From: Longimicrobium sp.
GTDB lineage: Bacteria; Gemmatimonadota; Gemmatimonadetes; Longimicrobiales; Longimicrobiaceae
Length of the DNA stretch: 64,000 nucleotides
Direction of reading: 5' to 3'
Assembly (NCBI RefSeq): GCF_035474595.1
Contig: NZ_DATIND010000037.1
Span: 1-64,000, forward strand
Each line of letters starts with the position of its first letter. Position 1 is the first letter of the stretch. Shown here piece after piece: positions 55,345 through 63,431 of the stretch. Under the pieces are notes generated by a model that ran no database searches, was not told the DNA's origin, and saw only the letters and a list, made by a program, of their open reading frames with translations. A program made the position numbers and the translations under genes.

Positions 55345-58300
55345 ATGAAAGGCGACCTCACCCGGGCCACCTTCCGCCCGGAGCGCCACTTCTCCAGCGT
55401 GCGCCAGCAGCAGGGCCGCGTGCTGCTGGACGCCGACTGGAACGAGCAGGCCGACATCGAGGCGTACCGGCGGCACGTGACGGCGGGCGACCTGATCGGC
55501 CCGGCGGGCGGCCCGCTGCACGCCGCCGCGTTCGGCTACGTGGACGCGGCCCCGCTCACGCAGGCGCAGCGCACCGAACTGCAGGGGCGCGGCGTCGTGT
55601 TCCCCCTGTCGGGCGACGTGCTGCTGGGCCCCGGCCGCTACTACGTGGACGGCGTCCTGTGCGAGAACGAGCAGATCGTCTCGTACCTGCACCAGCCCGA
55701 CGGCGCGGGGCTGTCCGCGCTCCCCGCCGGGCGCCACCTGCTGTACCTGCACGTGTGGGAGCGGCACGTGACCTGGCTCGACGACCCGCTCCTGCGCGAG
55801 GTGGCGCTGAACGGCCCCGACACCGCCACCCGCGCCCGCGTGGTCTGGCAGATCGGCGCGCTTCCCGTGGCCGCCGGCACCGCGTGCCTGGCGGCGGTCC
55901 CCGCGTACGACCAGCTGGTCCTGCCGCCCACGGGAACGCTGCGGGCCCGCGCGGCGGCGGGGAACACCAACCAGGGCCCCTGCGTGGTCTCGGACGACGC
56001 GGGGTACCGGCGGCTGGAGAACCAGCTCTACCGCGTGGAGGTGCACGACGGCGGCGCGGTGGGCGTGGCCACCTTCAAGTGGTCGCGCGACAACGGCGCG
56101 GTGGTCACCTCGGTGAAGTCCATCGCCGGCGCCGACGTGGTGGTGGGCGAGGTGGGGCGCGACGCGCTCCTCTCCTTCGCTCCGGGGCAGACGGTGGAGC
56201 TGGTCGACGACGCGCTGGAGCTGCGCGGCGTCCCGGGGACGATGTACGAGATCGACGAGGTCGACGTCTCCACCGGCACCGTCCGCCTCACCCAGTCGCC
56301 GGGGTACGCGGTGAACGCCGCGCTCCATCCCAAGCTGCGCAGGTGGGATGGCGGCGAGGCGGTGAAGGTCACCACGGGGGGATGGATCGCGCTGGAGCAG
56401 GACGGGGTGGAGATCCGCTTCGCCGCCGGCACCTACCGCGCGGGCGACTGGTGGCTGGTTCCCGCACGGACCACGACGGGCGACGTGGAGTGGCCGAAGG
56501 ACGGGGCCAACCAGCCCGCCGAGCGCCTCCCCGCGGGAACGCAGCACCACTACGCGCGGCTGGGGCTGGTGGACATCGCGGGGAACGGGAGCGTGTCCGG
56601 CTTCCTCGACTGCCGCTCGCTCTTCCCGCCCGTGACGGAGCTGACGACGTTCGAGTATCTGGGGGGCGACGGGCAGGAGGTGATGCCCAACTTCCTGCAG
56701 CCGGGGAACTCCACCAACCTCGCCCTCCCGCTGCGCGTCGGTGTGGCCAACGGGAGGTGGCCGGTGCAGGGCGCGCGCGTGGTGTTCGAGGTGCTGGACG
56801 GCGGCGGGCAGGTGCAGGGGACCAACCCGAACACCGCCTTCGGGGCGCAGATGGCGTCGTTCACCACGGCCGAAGGGGTGGCCGAGGCGCTCTGGCGGCT
56901 CCCGTCCACCGGCGCGCCGCACCGGGTGCGGGCCACGCTGCGCGACGCGGCCGATCAGCGGGTGGGGCTGCCGATCATCTTCGGCGCCAACCTGAGCCAG
57001 GCCACGCAGGTGGCCTACGACCCGCGCAACGTCTGCGGCAGCGGCAACGTGCCGCAGGTGAACACGGTGCAGGCGGCGCTGGACCGGCAGACGCAGCTCT
57101 GCCGCCTCTTCTACGCCGGCGGCGACGGGCAGGAGGCCATGCCCGGGCAGCCGCTCGCCCAGCCGCTGCGCGTCTCCGTGGCCAACGCCTGCGGGCCGGT
57201 GGCGGGCGCGACCGTCACCTTCGCGGCGGATGCGGGCGGGCATCTGGGCGCGGCCATTCCCGTGGCGGGGGGCGCGCCCGCGACGCTCACCGCGACCACC
57301 GACGCGAACGGCTTCGCGCAGGTGTTCTGGGTGCCGGCGAACGACGGGACCAGGCCGTCGCAGCAGTGCACGGCCACGCTGTCGGCCGCGCCGAACAGCC
57401 TGCCGCTGGGCTCGCCGGTGTCGGTGCGCTTCACCGGGGGGCTGAGCATCGCCGCGCAGGTGGGCTACACGCCGTCCAGCAACTGCAACCTGCCGCAGAG
57501 CATCAACAACGTGCAGGCGGCGCTGGACCAGCTCTGCGCCGGGCTGGGGGCGCCGCCGCAGCGCATCGTGGTGCAGAACGTGACGGTCGGCGCCACCAAC
57601 CTGCGCCCCGACGTGCTGATTCCGGGGCCGACGCTCGGGCTCTCGGGGATCGACGTCGTCTGCGACCAGCCGCTCGACGCGCTGGCCGGCCAGACCTGGG
57701 CGTGCGAGGTGGAGGTCCTGATGATGGACAACCGCTACGACATCTGGTCCGTGCGCGCGCCGCTGAGGCTGCAGGGCATGGTGTCCGTGTCGGGAAGCAC
57801 CCTGCAGTGGCGCGCGCACTCGTTCCTGCAGACGTTCCTCAACCAGTTCACGAACGTGTTCTTCCCCACGCAGGCGCATCTCACCGTCCGGGGCAACTTC
57901 GTGTGGGGCAGCAGCCCCCCCAACGCGTACCTCGACGCCGATCTTTTCACCGCGCGGGTGAACAACCTCCTGGCCGCACAGTTCCCCACCGGCGACGGCA
58001 TCCGCGGCGGGAACCTGGAGATGTGGTTCTGGCTGGGCACGCCGTACGTCTTCACCTTCGGCGATATCGCGGCGTCGGGCACCACCGTGGGCACCGTGTC
58101 GGTCACGGAGCCCGCGCCGGAGGGCGGACTGACCCTCCGGCTGGCCAGCAGCGACCCGGCGGTGGCCGCGCTCCCCGAGACGGTGTTCATCCCCGAGGGC
58201 GAGACCCGGGTCACCTTCGACGCCAAGGTCAAGCCGCCCAAGTCCGGCCCGCTGGACGTGCAGATTTCGTCCACGCTGGTGGAGGCGGGGGACCGGCCCA

Positions 58301-58353
58301 TCCCGCAGCTGTCGGTCACGCACGACGTGCGGCTGCAGAAGCGCCGCCGGTAG
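55345..58353 (+). CDS. DUF6519 fibre-like protein with Ig-like repeats
   Basis: This 1002-residue protein starts with a DUF6519-type domain (MKGDLTRATFRPERHFSSVR, QQGRVLLDADWNEQADIEAY), a domain often found at the end of eCIS loci. The middle has two BIG_1-type Ig repeats introduced by GGDGQEVMPNFLQPG and GGDGQEAMPGQPL, each ending in a conserved segment NVCGSGNVPQVNTVQAALD or NCNLPQSINNVQAALD. The C-terminal 300 residues are beta-rich (FLQTFLNQFTNVFFPTQAHL, GGLTLRLASSDPAVAALPET). It is the likely host-recognition fibre, though no receptor is known. Confidence 0.85.
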   Translation: MKGDLTRATFRPERHFSSVRQQQGRVLLDADWNEQADIEAYRRHVTAGDLIGPAGGPLHAAAFGYVDAAPLTQAQRTELQGRGVVFPLSGDVLLGPGRYYVDGVLCENEQIVSYLHQPDGAGLSALPAGRHLLYLHVWERHVTWLDDPLLREVALNGPDTATRARVVWQIGALPVAAGTACLAAVPAYDQLVLPPTGTLRARAAAGNTNQGPCVVSDDAGYRRLENQLYRVEVHDGGAVGVATFKWSRDNGAVVTSVKSIAGADVVVGEVGRDALLSFAPGQTVELVDDALELRGVPGTMYEIDEVDVSTGTVRLTQSPGYAVNAALHPKLRRWDGGEAVKVTTGGWIALEQDGVEIRFAAGTYRAGDWWLVPARTTTGDVEWPKDGANQPAERLPAGTQHHYARLGLVDIAGNGSVSGFLDCRSLFPPVTELTTFEYLGGDGQEVMPNFLQPGNSTNLALPLRVGVANGRWPVQGARVVFEVLDGGGQVQGTNPNTAFGAQMASFTTAEGVAEALWRLPSTGAPHRVRATLRDAADQRVGLPIIFGANLSQATQVAYDPRNVCGSGNVPQVNTVQAALDRQTQLCRLFYAGGDGQEAMPGQPLAQPLRVSVANACGPVAGATVTFAADAGGHLGAAIPVAGGAPATLTATTDANGFAQVFWVPANDGTRPSQQCTATLSAAPNSLPLGSPVSVRFTGGLSIAAQVGYTPSSNCNLPQSINNVQAALDQLCAGLGAPPQRIVVQNVTVGATNLRPDVLIPGPTLGLSGIDVVCDQPLDALAGQTWACEVEVLMMDNRYDIWSVRAPLRLQGMVSVSGSTLQWRAHSFLQTFLNQFTNVFFPTQAHLTVRGNFVWGSSPPNAYLDADLFTARVNNLLAAQFPTGDGIRGGNLEMWFWLGTPYVFTFGDIAASGTTVGTVSVTEPAPEGGLTLRLASSDPAVAALPETVFIPEGETRVTFDAKVKPPKSGPLDVQISSTLVEAGDRPIPQLSVTHDVRLQKRRR

Positions 58354-58391
58354 GCGTGGGTGAAGGTCGATTCACGACGGCACGAGCGGCA

Positions 58392-58418
58392 GGGCGCGGA
58401 GACGATCTCTCCGCGCCC
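58392..58418 (+). terminator. Hairpin after the DUF6519 gene
   Basis: A perfect 11-base-pair stem GGGCGCGGAGA / TCTCCGCGCCC with loop CGATC lies 38 bases past the stop codon and probably ends the eCIS transcript. Confidence 0.65.
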
Positions 58419-58608
58419 TCCGCACTTCAGCGTGCCAGGGTATCTGTTTTCGATGCATGCGATTAGGACCCTCGCCACGAGGCGCTGGCAGCAGTATATT
58501 GGGTGCGCGGCAAGCTGCTACCCGCGCGCCGGCGGGGGATTCTCCGCGCGCTGGCACGATTCGGGTAGATCCCGCTCCCCTCGGACACACCTGTTCCCAC
58601 TCCGACCC

Positions 58609-59241
58609 ATGAGACGCATGCACCCAAAGTGGTTCGCAATCGCGGCGCTGGCCGCGGCGCTGGCGCCGGGCGCGGCGCGCGCGCAGGGCGCCCCGCGCGA
58701 CACGGGGCTGATCATCTCCTCGGTCGAGGCCGCGGCGCGGGCGCCGGTCACGCGCTGGAAGAACTTCTCCCTCATCGTGGACCTGTCCGACCGCAAGCTG
58801 TACCTGATCAGCGACGGCGAGGTGGTGCGCACCTTCCCGGTCGCGGTGGGGCAGGAGGGGTACGCCACGCCGCCGGGGAGCTACCACATCCAGCACATCA
58901 TCTGGAACCCGTCGTGGCGGCCGCCGGCGTCGGACTGGGCGCGCGACCGGCACGTCGAGCCGCCCGGCGCCATCAGCAACCCCATGGGGCGGGTGAAGCT
59001 CTTCTTCCGCGAGCCCGACCTGTACATCCACGGCACCTACCTTCCCAGCTCGCTGGGGAACGCGCGGTCGCACGGGTGCATCCGCCTGCGCAACATCGAC
59101 GCGGTGGAGCTGGCCAGGATCGTGATGGTGAACGGCGGCACCAACCGCGACCAGGCCTGGTACGACGAGACCGTCGAGAAGGCCGACACCACGCGCGAGG
59201 TGCAGCTGGCGCGGCCCGTGCCCCTGCGCGTGCGGCAGTAG
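58609..59241 (+). CDS. L,D-transpeptidase (YkuD-type)
   Basis: This is a 210-residue exported enzyme that forms 3-3 cross-links or anchors proteins to peptidoglycan. It has a signal peptide (ends GAARAQG near residue 26) and a YkuD domain with IVDLSDRKLYLISDGEVV, the catalytic DLYIHGTYLP histidine and SHGCIRLRN with Cys157. The ATG at 58609 gives MRRMHPKWFAIAALAAALAP; the ATG nine bases later is an alternative. Confidence 0.92.
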   Translation: MRRMHPKWFAIAALAAALAPGAARAQGAPRDTGLIISSVEAAARAPVTRWKNFSLIVDLSDRKLYLISDGEVVRTFPVAVGQEGYATPPGSYHIQHIIWNPSWRPPASDWARDRHVEPPGAISNPMGRVKLFFREPDLYIHGTYLPSSLGNARSHGCIRLRNIDAVELARIVMVNGGTNRDQAWYDETVEKADTTREVQLARPVPLRVRQ

Positions 59242-59264
59242 CCACGAGGAAGATCGGTAGATGA

Positions 59265-59304
59265 GAACGGGAGCGGTGCGCGAACGGCGCATCGCTCCCG
59301 TTTC
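59265..59304 (+). terminator. Hairpin after the L,D-transpeptidase gene
   Basis: The stem GAACGGGAGCGGTGCGC pairs with GCGCATCGCTCCCGTTTC (one G-T pair), followed by GATTG. It lies 24 bases past the stop codon. Confidence 0.7.
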
Positions 59305-59333
59305 GATTGCCGGGACATTACGCAGGGAAAGAA

Positions 59334-59398
59334 ATCTCACGCGGAGACGCGGAGGAGCATGGCCGGCATCTCCGCGCCTCCGCGTCTCCGCGTGAGAT
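59334..59398. repeat. Perfect 22-base snap-back repeat
   Basis: The arm at 59334-59355 (ATCTCACGCGGAGACGCGGA and two more bases) is a perfect 22-base inverted match of 59377-59398. Shorter relatives occur at 6175-6240 and 63112-63172. It lies in the 291-base gap between the transpeptidase and sigma factor genes. Confidence 0.8.
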
Positions 59399-59532
59399 CC
59401 GGCAGAGCCGCGGAACCGCGACGACCTCGTCCTGCTTGGATGGAATGGCGGCGGTCCGTACGTTGTCCAATCCAGCGAGAGAGGGCCGGGCGCGGCGGCC
59501 GCCGCACGGCCGCGGACCCGGACCACGCGCGG

Positions 59533-60117
59533 ATGCACGCCGACCTCACCGACCCGGAGCTGATCGGCCTGGCGCGCGCGGGCGACGAGCGCGCGTTCCG
59601 CGAGCTGGTCGAGCGCCACGAGTCCGCCGTGGCCGCCACCGTCATCGGCATGCTGGGCCCCGGCGACGACGCCGACGACGTGGGGCAGGAGACGTTCATC
59701 CGCTTCTACCGGGCGCTGGGCGACTTCCGCGGTGAGGCGGCGGTGCGCACGTACCTGCGGCGCATCGCCATGAACCTGTCGCTGAACGCGCTGAAGCGCC
59801 GCCGCCGCTTCGCCTTCCGCTTCCCCAGCCGCGACCGCGAGCCGCTCCCCGAACCGGCGGTGGAGGGCGGCGTGGAGGTGGAGTCGCGCGAGGCGCAGGC
59901 CCGCGTGCGCGCGGCCATCGACCGGCTGGGGCCGAAGCACCGGCCGGTGGTGGTGCTGCGGATGATCGAGGGGTGCTCCACGCGCGAGACGGCCGAGGTG
60001 CTGGGGGTGCCCGAGGGCACCGTCCTCTCCCGCCTTTCGCGCGCGATGGAGCAGCTGGCGGCCGAGCTCCGGTCCTACGCGACCGGCGCGGACGAGATTC
60101 AGGAGGGAAGACGATGA
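59533..60117 (+). CDS. ECF-type RNA polymerase sigma factor
   Basis: This 194-residue extracytoplasmic-function sigma factor has region 2 (DADDVGQETFIRFYRAL, YLRRIAMNLSLNALKRRRRF) and region 4 (LGPKHRPVVVLRMIEGCSTR, ETAEVLGVPEGTVLSRLSRA). It would redirect transcription in response to an envelope signal. The following gene overlaps its stop by ATGA and encodes a small membrane protein that may be its anti-sigma factor. The ATG at 59533 gives MHADLTDPELIGLARAGDER, a normal N-terminus. Confidence 0.92.
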   Translation: MHADLTDPELIGLARAGDERAFRELVERHESAVAATVIGMLGPGDDADDVGQETFIRFYRALGDFRGEAAVRTYLRRIAMNLSLNALKRRRRFAFRFPSRDREPLPEPAVEGGVEVESREAQARVRAAIDRLGPKHRPVVVLRMIEGCSTRETAEVLGVPEGTVLSRLSRAMEQLAAELRSYATGADEIQEGRR

Positions 60118-60452
60118 GCGAGCGGATGCGGGAAGATGCGGCGCCCCCGCGCGTCGAGGCGCTGCTGCGCGCGAGCCGCCGCGACGCATTCGCGCCGGGG
60201 TTCGCGCAGCGGGTGATGCGGCGCGTGCGCGACGAGCAGGCTTCAGCGGCGGCGCTGTTCGGCGCCGTGCTGCAGCGCCAGTTCCTGCGCCTGGCGCCGC
60301 TCGCGGCCGCGGCGGTGCTCGCGCTGGCCGGGTGGAACCTCCGCACCGCCGACCGGCGCCAGTCGCCGGTCGAGGCGGCGCTCGGCCTCCCCGCCGTCAC
60401 CGCCGACGCGGCGCTGGCGGTCGACTCGCCGGCGGAGGAGGGGAGGGGATGA
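60114..60452 (+). CDS. Small membrane protein, candidate anti-sigma factor
   Basis: This 112-residue protein has a cytoplasmic N-terminal helical part (RVEALLRASRRDAFAPGFAQ), one membrane segment (LAPLAAAAVLALAGWNL near residues 62-78) and a short outside tail. It overlaps the sigma factor gene by ATGA, the usual arrangement for an anti-sigma factor. No zinc-binding HxxxCxxC motif is present, so it is not of the ZAS class. The role is inferred from position. Confidence 0.68.
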   Translation: MSERMREDAAPPRVEALLRASRRDAFAPGFAQRVMRRVRDEQASAAALFGAVLQRQFLRLAPLAAAAVLALAGWNLRTADRRQSPVEAALGLPAVTADAALAVDSPAEEGRG

Positions 60453-60943
60453 AGATCGAGACGCAGACCGCCGCCATCCTGCTGACCACGCTGCTGCTGG
60501 GCGTGCTGCTGGGCGCCGTGGGCGGGGGGACGATGGCGGCCGGGCGGCGCGCGCGGATGGAGGAGATGCGGCGCCCCGGCGGCTTCGTGGAGCACGTGGA
60601 GGAGGTCATCCGCCCGCGCGACGAGGCCCAGCGCGCCGCCCTCCGCCCGGTGATCGAGGCCGCCGCGCGCCGCAACCAGCAGATCATCCGCGGCGCCAAC
60701 GCCCGCCTCCGCGCCGAGCTGGACTCGATGCGCGCGCGCCTGGCCCCGCGGCTCGACCCCGCCCAGCGCGCGCGGCTGGACCGTTTCCTCCCCCCGCCGT
60801 TCGGCCCGCCCCCGCCGCCCGCCGGTGGCCGCCCACCTCCGCGCGAGGGCCCGCCCCCCGGCGGCGGCCCGCCGCCGGGAGAGCGCCCGTCCCCGGGCGA
60901 AGGTCCGCCCGGCGCGGACCGCCCGCCGCCGCCGCAACCATGA
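60449..60943 (+). CDS. Small periplasmic CpxP-like protein
   Basis: This 164-residue protein has an N-terminal signal or anchor (AAILLTTLLLGVLLGAVGGG), a helical domain with EVIRPRDEAQRAALRPVIEA and RRNQQIIRGANARLRAELDS typical of Spy/CpxP-like or heavy-metal-resistance proteins, and a long proline/glycine tail of low complexity. It overlaps the preceding gene by ATGA and completes a three-gene sigma unit, where it may act as the envelope sensor. Confidence 0.68.
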   Translation: MKIETQTAAILLTTLLLGVLLGAVGGGTMAAGRRARMEEMRRPGGFVEHVEEVIRPRDEAQRAALRPVIEAAARRNQQIIRGANARLRAELDSMRARLAPRLDPAQRARLDRFLPPPFGPPPPPAGGRPPPREGPPPGGGPPPGERPSPGEGPPGADRPPPPQP

Positions 60944-60971
60944 AGCGCGGGACGTTCAGCAGATCTCATTC

Positions 60972-61001
60972 GGAGGCGCGGACAACATCGTCCGCGCCTC
61001 C
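60972..61001. terminator. Hairpin between convergent genes
   Basis: A perfect 12-base-pair stem GGAGGCGCGGAC / GTCCGCGCCTCC with loop AACATC lies 28 bases past the sigma unit. It can stop transcription from the left and, with weaker evidence, from the convergent hydrolase gene. Confidence 0.65.
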
Positions 61002-61212
61002 GCTGCTATCCACCCGTTCCGCCCCGGAGAGCGGGCGTTCCGCGCCCAACTGCAGGGAGGACGAAAGGAGATCGGTCGTGAGCGCCGATGCCGCCGAGTG
61101 AGCGGATCAGCCTCGCGCAGTTTGCGAGGCGTCCCGTGGTTGTTGCTGCGACGCTGCGACTTCAGTCGCCGGTGCGGGCCCAGCCCTCGAACTTCGATCT
61201 CCGCCGCCCCAC

Positions 61213-62964
61213 CTACCTCCCCTCCGCCACCGCCGGGAGGATGTAGCGGGGGATGGTTTCGAAGATGCTCTGGAAGTTCGCGGGACCGTCGTTGTAGTTG
61301 CCGCCGTACACGGCGATCACCAGGTCCAGCGCGGGGATGGCCATCACCTCCTGCCCGCCGTTGCCGGACGCGTAGTATGCCTGCACGGTCCGCTCGGCGT
61401 AGGGATAGTCGACCACCCACCAGAGGTAGCCGTACCTCGCGCGCGAGCCCATCGGGTAGCGCGGGGTGACGGAGCGGCGCACCCACGCCTCGCTCACGAT
61501 GCGGCGGCCGTTCCACGTTCCGCCGTTCAGGTACAGCTGCCCCAGCTTCATGAAGTCGCGCGGCCGGAAGCGCCATCCCCCGCCCATGTACGCGTCGCCC
61601 GACGGGGTGATGGGGACGTAGTAGCCCTGCATCCCCAGCGGCCCGCCGACCAGGTCGTACATCAGGTCGGGGATCGAGCGCCCCGTGGCGCGCGCCAGCA
61701 CGCCGCCGGCCAGGTGCGGCTGGATGGAGCAGTAGACCGCCGAGTCGCCGGGCTGGCGGATCATCTTCAGGTCCAGGATCATCCCGTACCAGTCCGGGTT
61801 CTCCTCCTGCTGGGTGATGGTTTCCTCGTTCCCGGGAGAGGCGTCGTTGCCGTCGTCGCAGTCCAGCCCCGACGACATCGTCAGCAGCCGCTCCAGCGTC
61901 AGCGCCCCCGCGCGCGGATCCAGGTCTCGCGCGCCGGGGCGCATCGTCGCGTAGACGCGCGTGTCGGGGCCCACGTCCATCCCCGCCTGCATCGCCGCGC
62001 CGACGAGCACGCTCTCGACCGTCTTCGACGCGGAGCGGGTCTCGTGCGCATGGTCCGCGTCCTCGCCGTGGAAGTACTCCTCCAGCACCAGCTTGCCGTG
62101 CCGGGCGATCAACAGCCCGTGCAGCCTGTACGCGCCGATCGAATCCGCCGCCGAGGCGATGAGCGACCGCACCAGCTCCGAGATCCGGTCGCGCGAGATC
62201 CCCACCTCCTCCAGCGTGCCGACGGGCCAGCCGTCTTCCCGCGCGAGCGGCGGCGTGTAGGTGTAGGGCACGGCGGGGCGGCCGCGGGGATGGAAGAAGG
62301 TGAAGGCGCCCTCCGGCACCCGGTGGAAGTCGTACGTCCCGCCGCGGCTCTCGAACGAGACGGTCATCACCCCGTCGTGCAGCGTGCCGCGGGTGAGGAG
62401 CTGCCCGCGCGCGTCCAGCAGGCGGACGCCGGCGCTGTCGGCCTCGATGTGGTGCAGGCGGATGAAGCGCCCCAGGTTGCGCTCGGGGTTGCGGATGAAC
62501 GCGCCCAGCGTGCCGTCCGCGCGCCGGTCGATGCGGATGAACCACGTGATCGCGTCGGCCAGCGGCGCGACGGTGGCGGCGAAGCAGCCCGTGCCGCAGC
62601 CCTCCAGCACCAGCGGCGAGGCGTAGCGCTGCCCCGATTCCACGGTGCGCGGCTGGATCCAGTGCCCCACGATCCGCGTCCGCCGCGCGTCGAACCGCCC
62701 GATGAAGGCGCCGGAGCCGTCCGGCAGCTCGAACGCCACGCTGTCGCGCGCCACCCGCACCGCCGCCGCCCGCCCGGCGATGGACGCGCGCCATCCCCCC
62801 GCGGGATGGTCGACGACGAGCCGCCCCGCCACGTCCGGCCCGAACCGCCCCTTCGCTTCCCAGAGTCCGACCAGGTCAGGCGCCGCCGGGCGCTGCGCGA
62901 ACGCGCCCGGTGCCGCCATCGCGAGCGCAACGGCGGCCAGGCAAACACGGGGGAGATGCTTCAT
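61213..62964 (-). CDS. Exported serine beta-lactamase-like hydrolase
   Basis: This 583-residue protein has a signal peptide (ends GAFAQR near residue 24), an N-terminal beta-rich domain of about 200 residues (PDLVGLWEAKGRFGPDVAGR, FELPDGSGAFIGRFDARRTR) and a C-terminal class C beta-lactamase/PBP-type domain. The active-site motifs are SASK with Ser311 and Lys314, and YCS at Tyr411. Such serine hydrolases include esterases and D-amino peptidases; true beta-lactamase activity is not implied. It is convergent with the sigma unit. Confidence 0.88.
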   Translation of the reverse strand: MKHLPRVCLAAVALAMAAPGAFAQRPAAPDLVGLWEAKGRFGPDVAGRLVVDHPAGGWRASIAGRAAAVRVARDSVAFELPDGSGAFIGRFDARRTRIVGHWIQPRTVESGQRYASPLVLEGCGTGCFAATVAPLADAITWFIRIDRRADGTLGAFIRNPERNLGRFIRLHHIEADSAGVRLLDARGQLLTRGTLHDGVMTVSFESRGGTYDFHRVPEGAFTFFHPRGRPAVPYTYTPPLAREDGWPVGTLEEVGISRDRISELVRSLIASAADSIGAYRLHGLLIARHGKLVLEEYFHGEDADHAHETRSASKTVESVLVGAAMQAGMDVGPDTRVYATMRPGARDLDPRAGALTLERLLTMSSGLDCDDGNDASPGNEETITQQEENPDWYGMILDLKMIRQPGDSAVYCSIQPHLAGGVLARATGRSIPDLMYDLVGGPLGMQGYYVPITPSGDAYMGGGWRFRPRDFMKLGQLYLNGGTWNGRRIVSEAWVRRSVTPRYPMGSRARYGYLWWVVDYPYAERTVQAYYASGNGGQEVMAIPALDLVIAVYGGNYNDGPANFQSIFETIPRYILPAVAEGR

Positions 62965-63431
62965 GGCGAGTCTCCTCGATCGTCAGGAATGCGCGGCGCG
63001 TGAGGCTGACGAGCGGCGGCCGCGGCGGGAGATGCGATCCTGTGTGCCGCGGAAGCGGGGAAAGGTTGCAGCGGGGATCATCGCCATCCCGGAACAAACA
63101 GGATCGCGCGGAGCAGCGGAGGAGCAGAGGAGAGAGAGCTCGACGCGATCTCCTATCTCCGCGTGAGATCAAGCGATCTTGTGGTCGCGCGAGGGTGGTA
63201 GCCGTCCCGGACCTGGGGATCGGGGCCGAAGCGCGTGGCGCGCCATCGCGTGCGGGGCGCCGGAGCCGGGCGCGCCCGGAATCGCCGCCGAAACCCTTGG
63301 CGCACCGGCGCGGCGGATATTATCGTCCGCGTACAATGTTCCGGTCGCCGGACGTCCACCGGCGGCCCCCGCCGCCGGCGGCGCAACGCCTCCGTTCCCG
63401 CTCGTTTCCACCCCCGGACCCGATCCCGCAC
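62965..63431. other. Divergent intergenic region with a degraded snap-back repeat
   Basis: The 467 bases between the hydrolase and the methyltransferase contain a partial copy of the snap-back repeat (63112-63172, ending CCGCGTGAGATC). A weak promoter for the methyltransferase may be at 63297-63323 (TTGGCG, then TATTAT) or use TACAAT at 63332. No gene was accepted. Confidence 0.45.
63112..63172. repeat. Degraded snap-back repeat copy
   Basis: The sequence GCGGAGGAGCAGAGGAG then TATCTCCGCGTGAGATC preserves the ends of the repeat at 59334-59398 but has lost the perfect arms. Confidence 0.5.

Noticed and set aside
55132..58323. A 1063-residue minus-strand open frame
   Set aside because: It is the antisense shadow of the DUF6519 gene; GC-rich codons without stops explain it.
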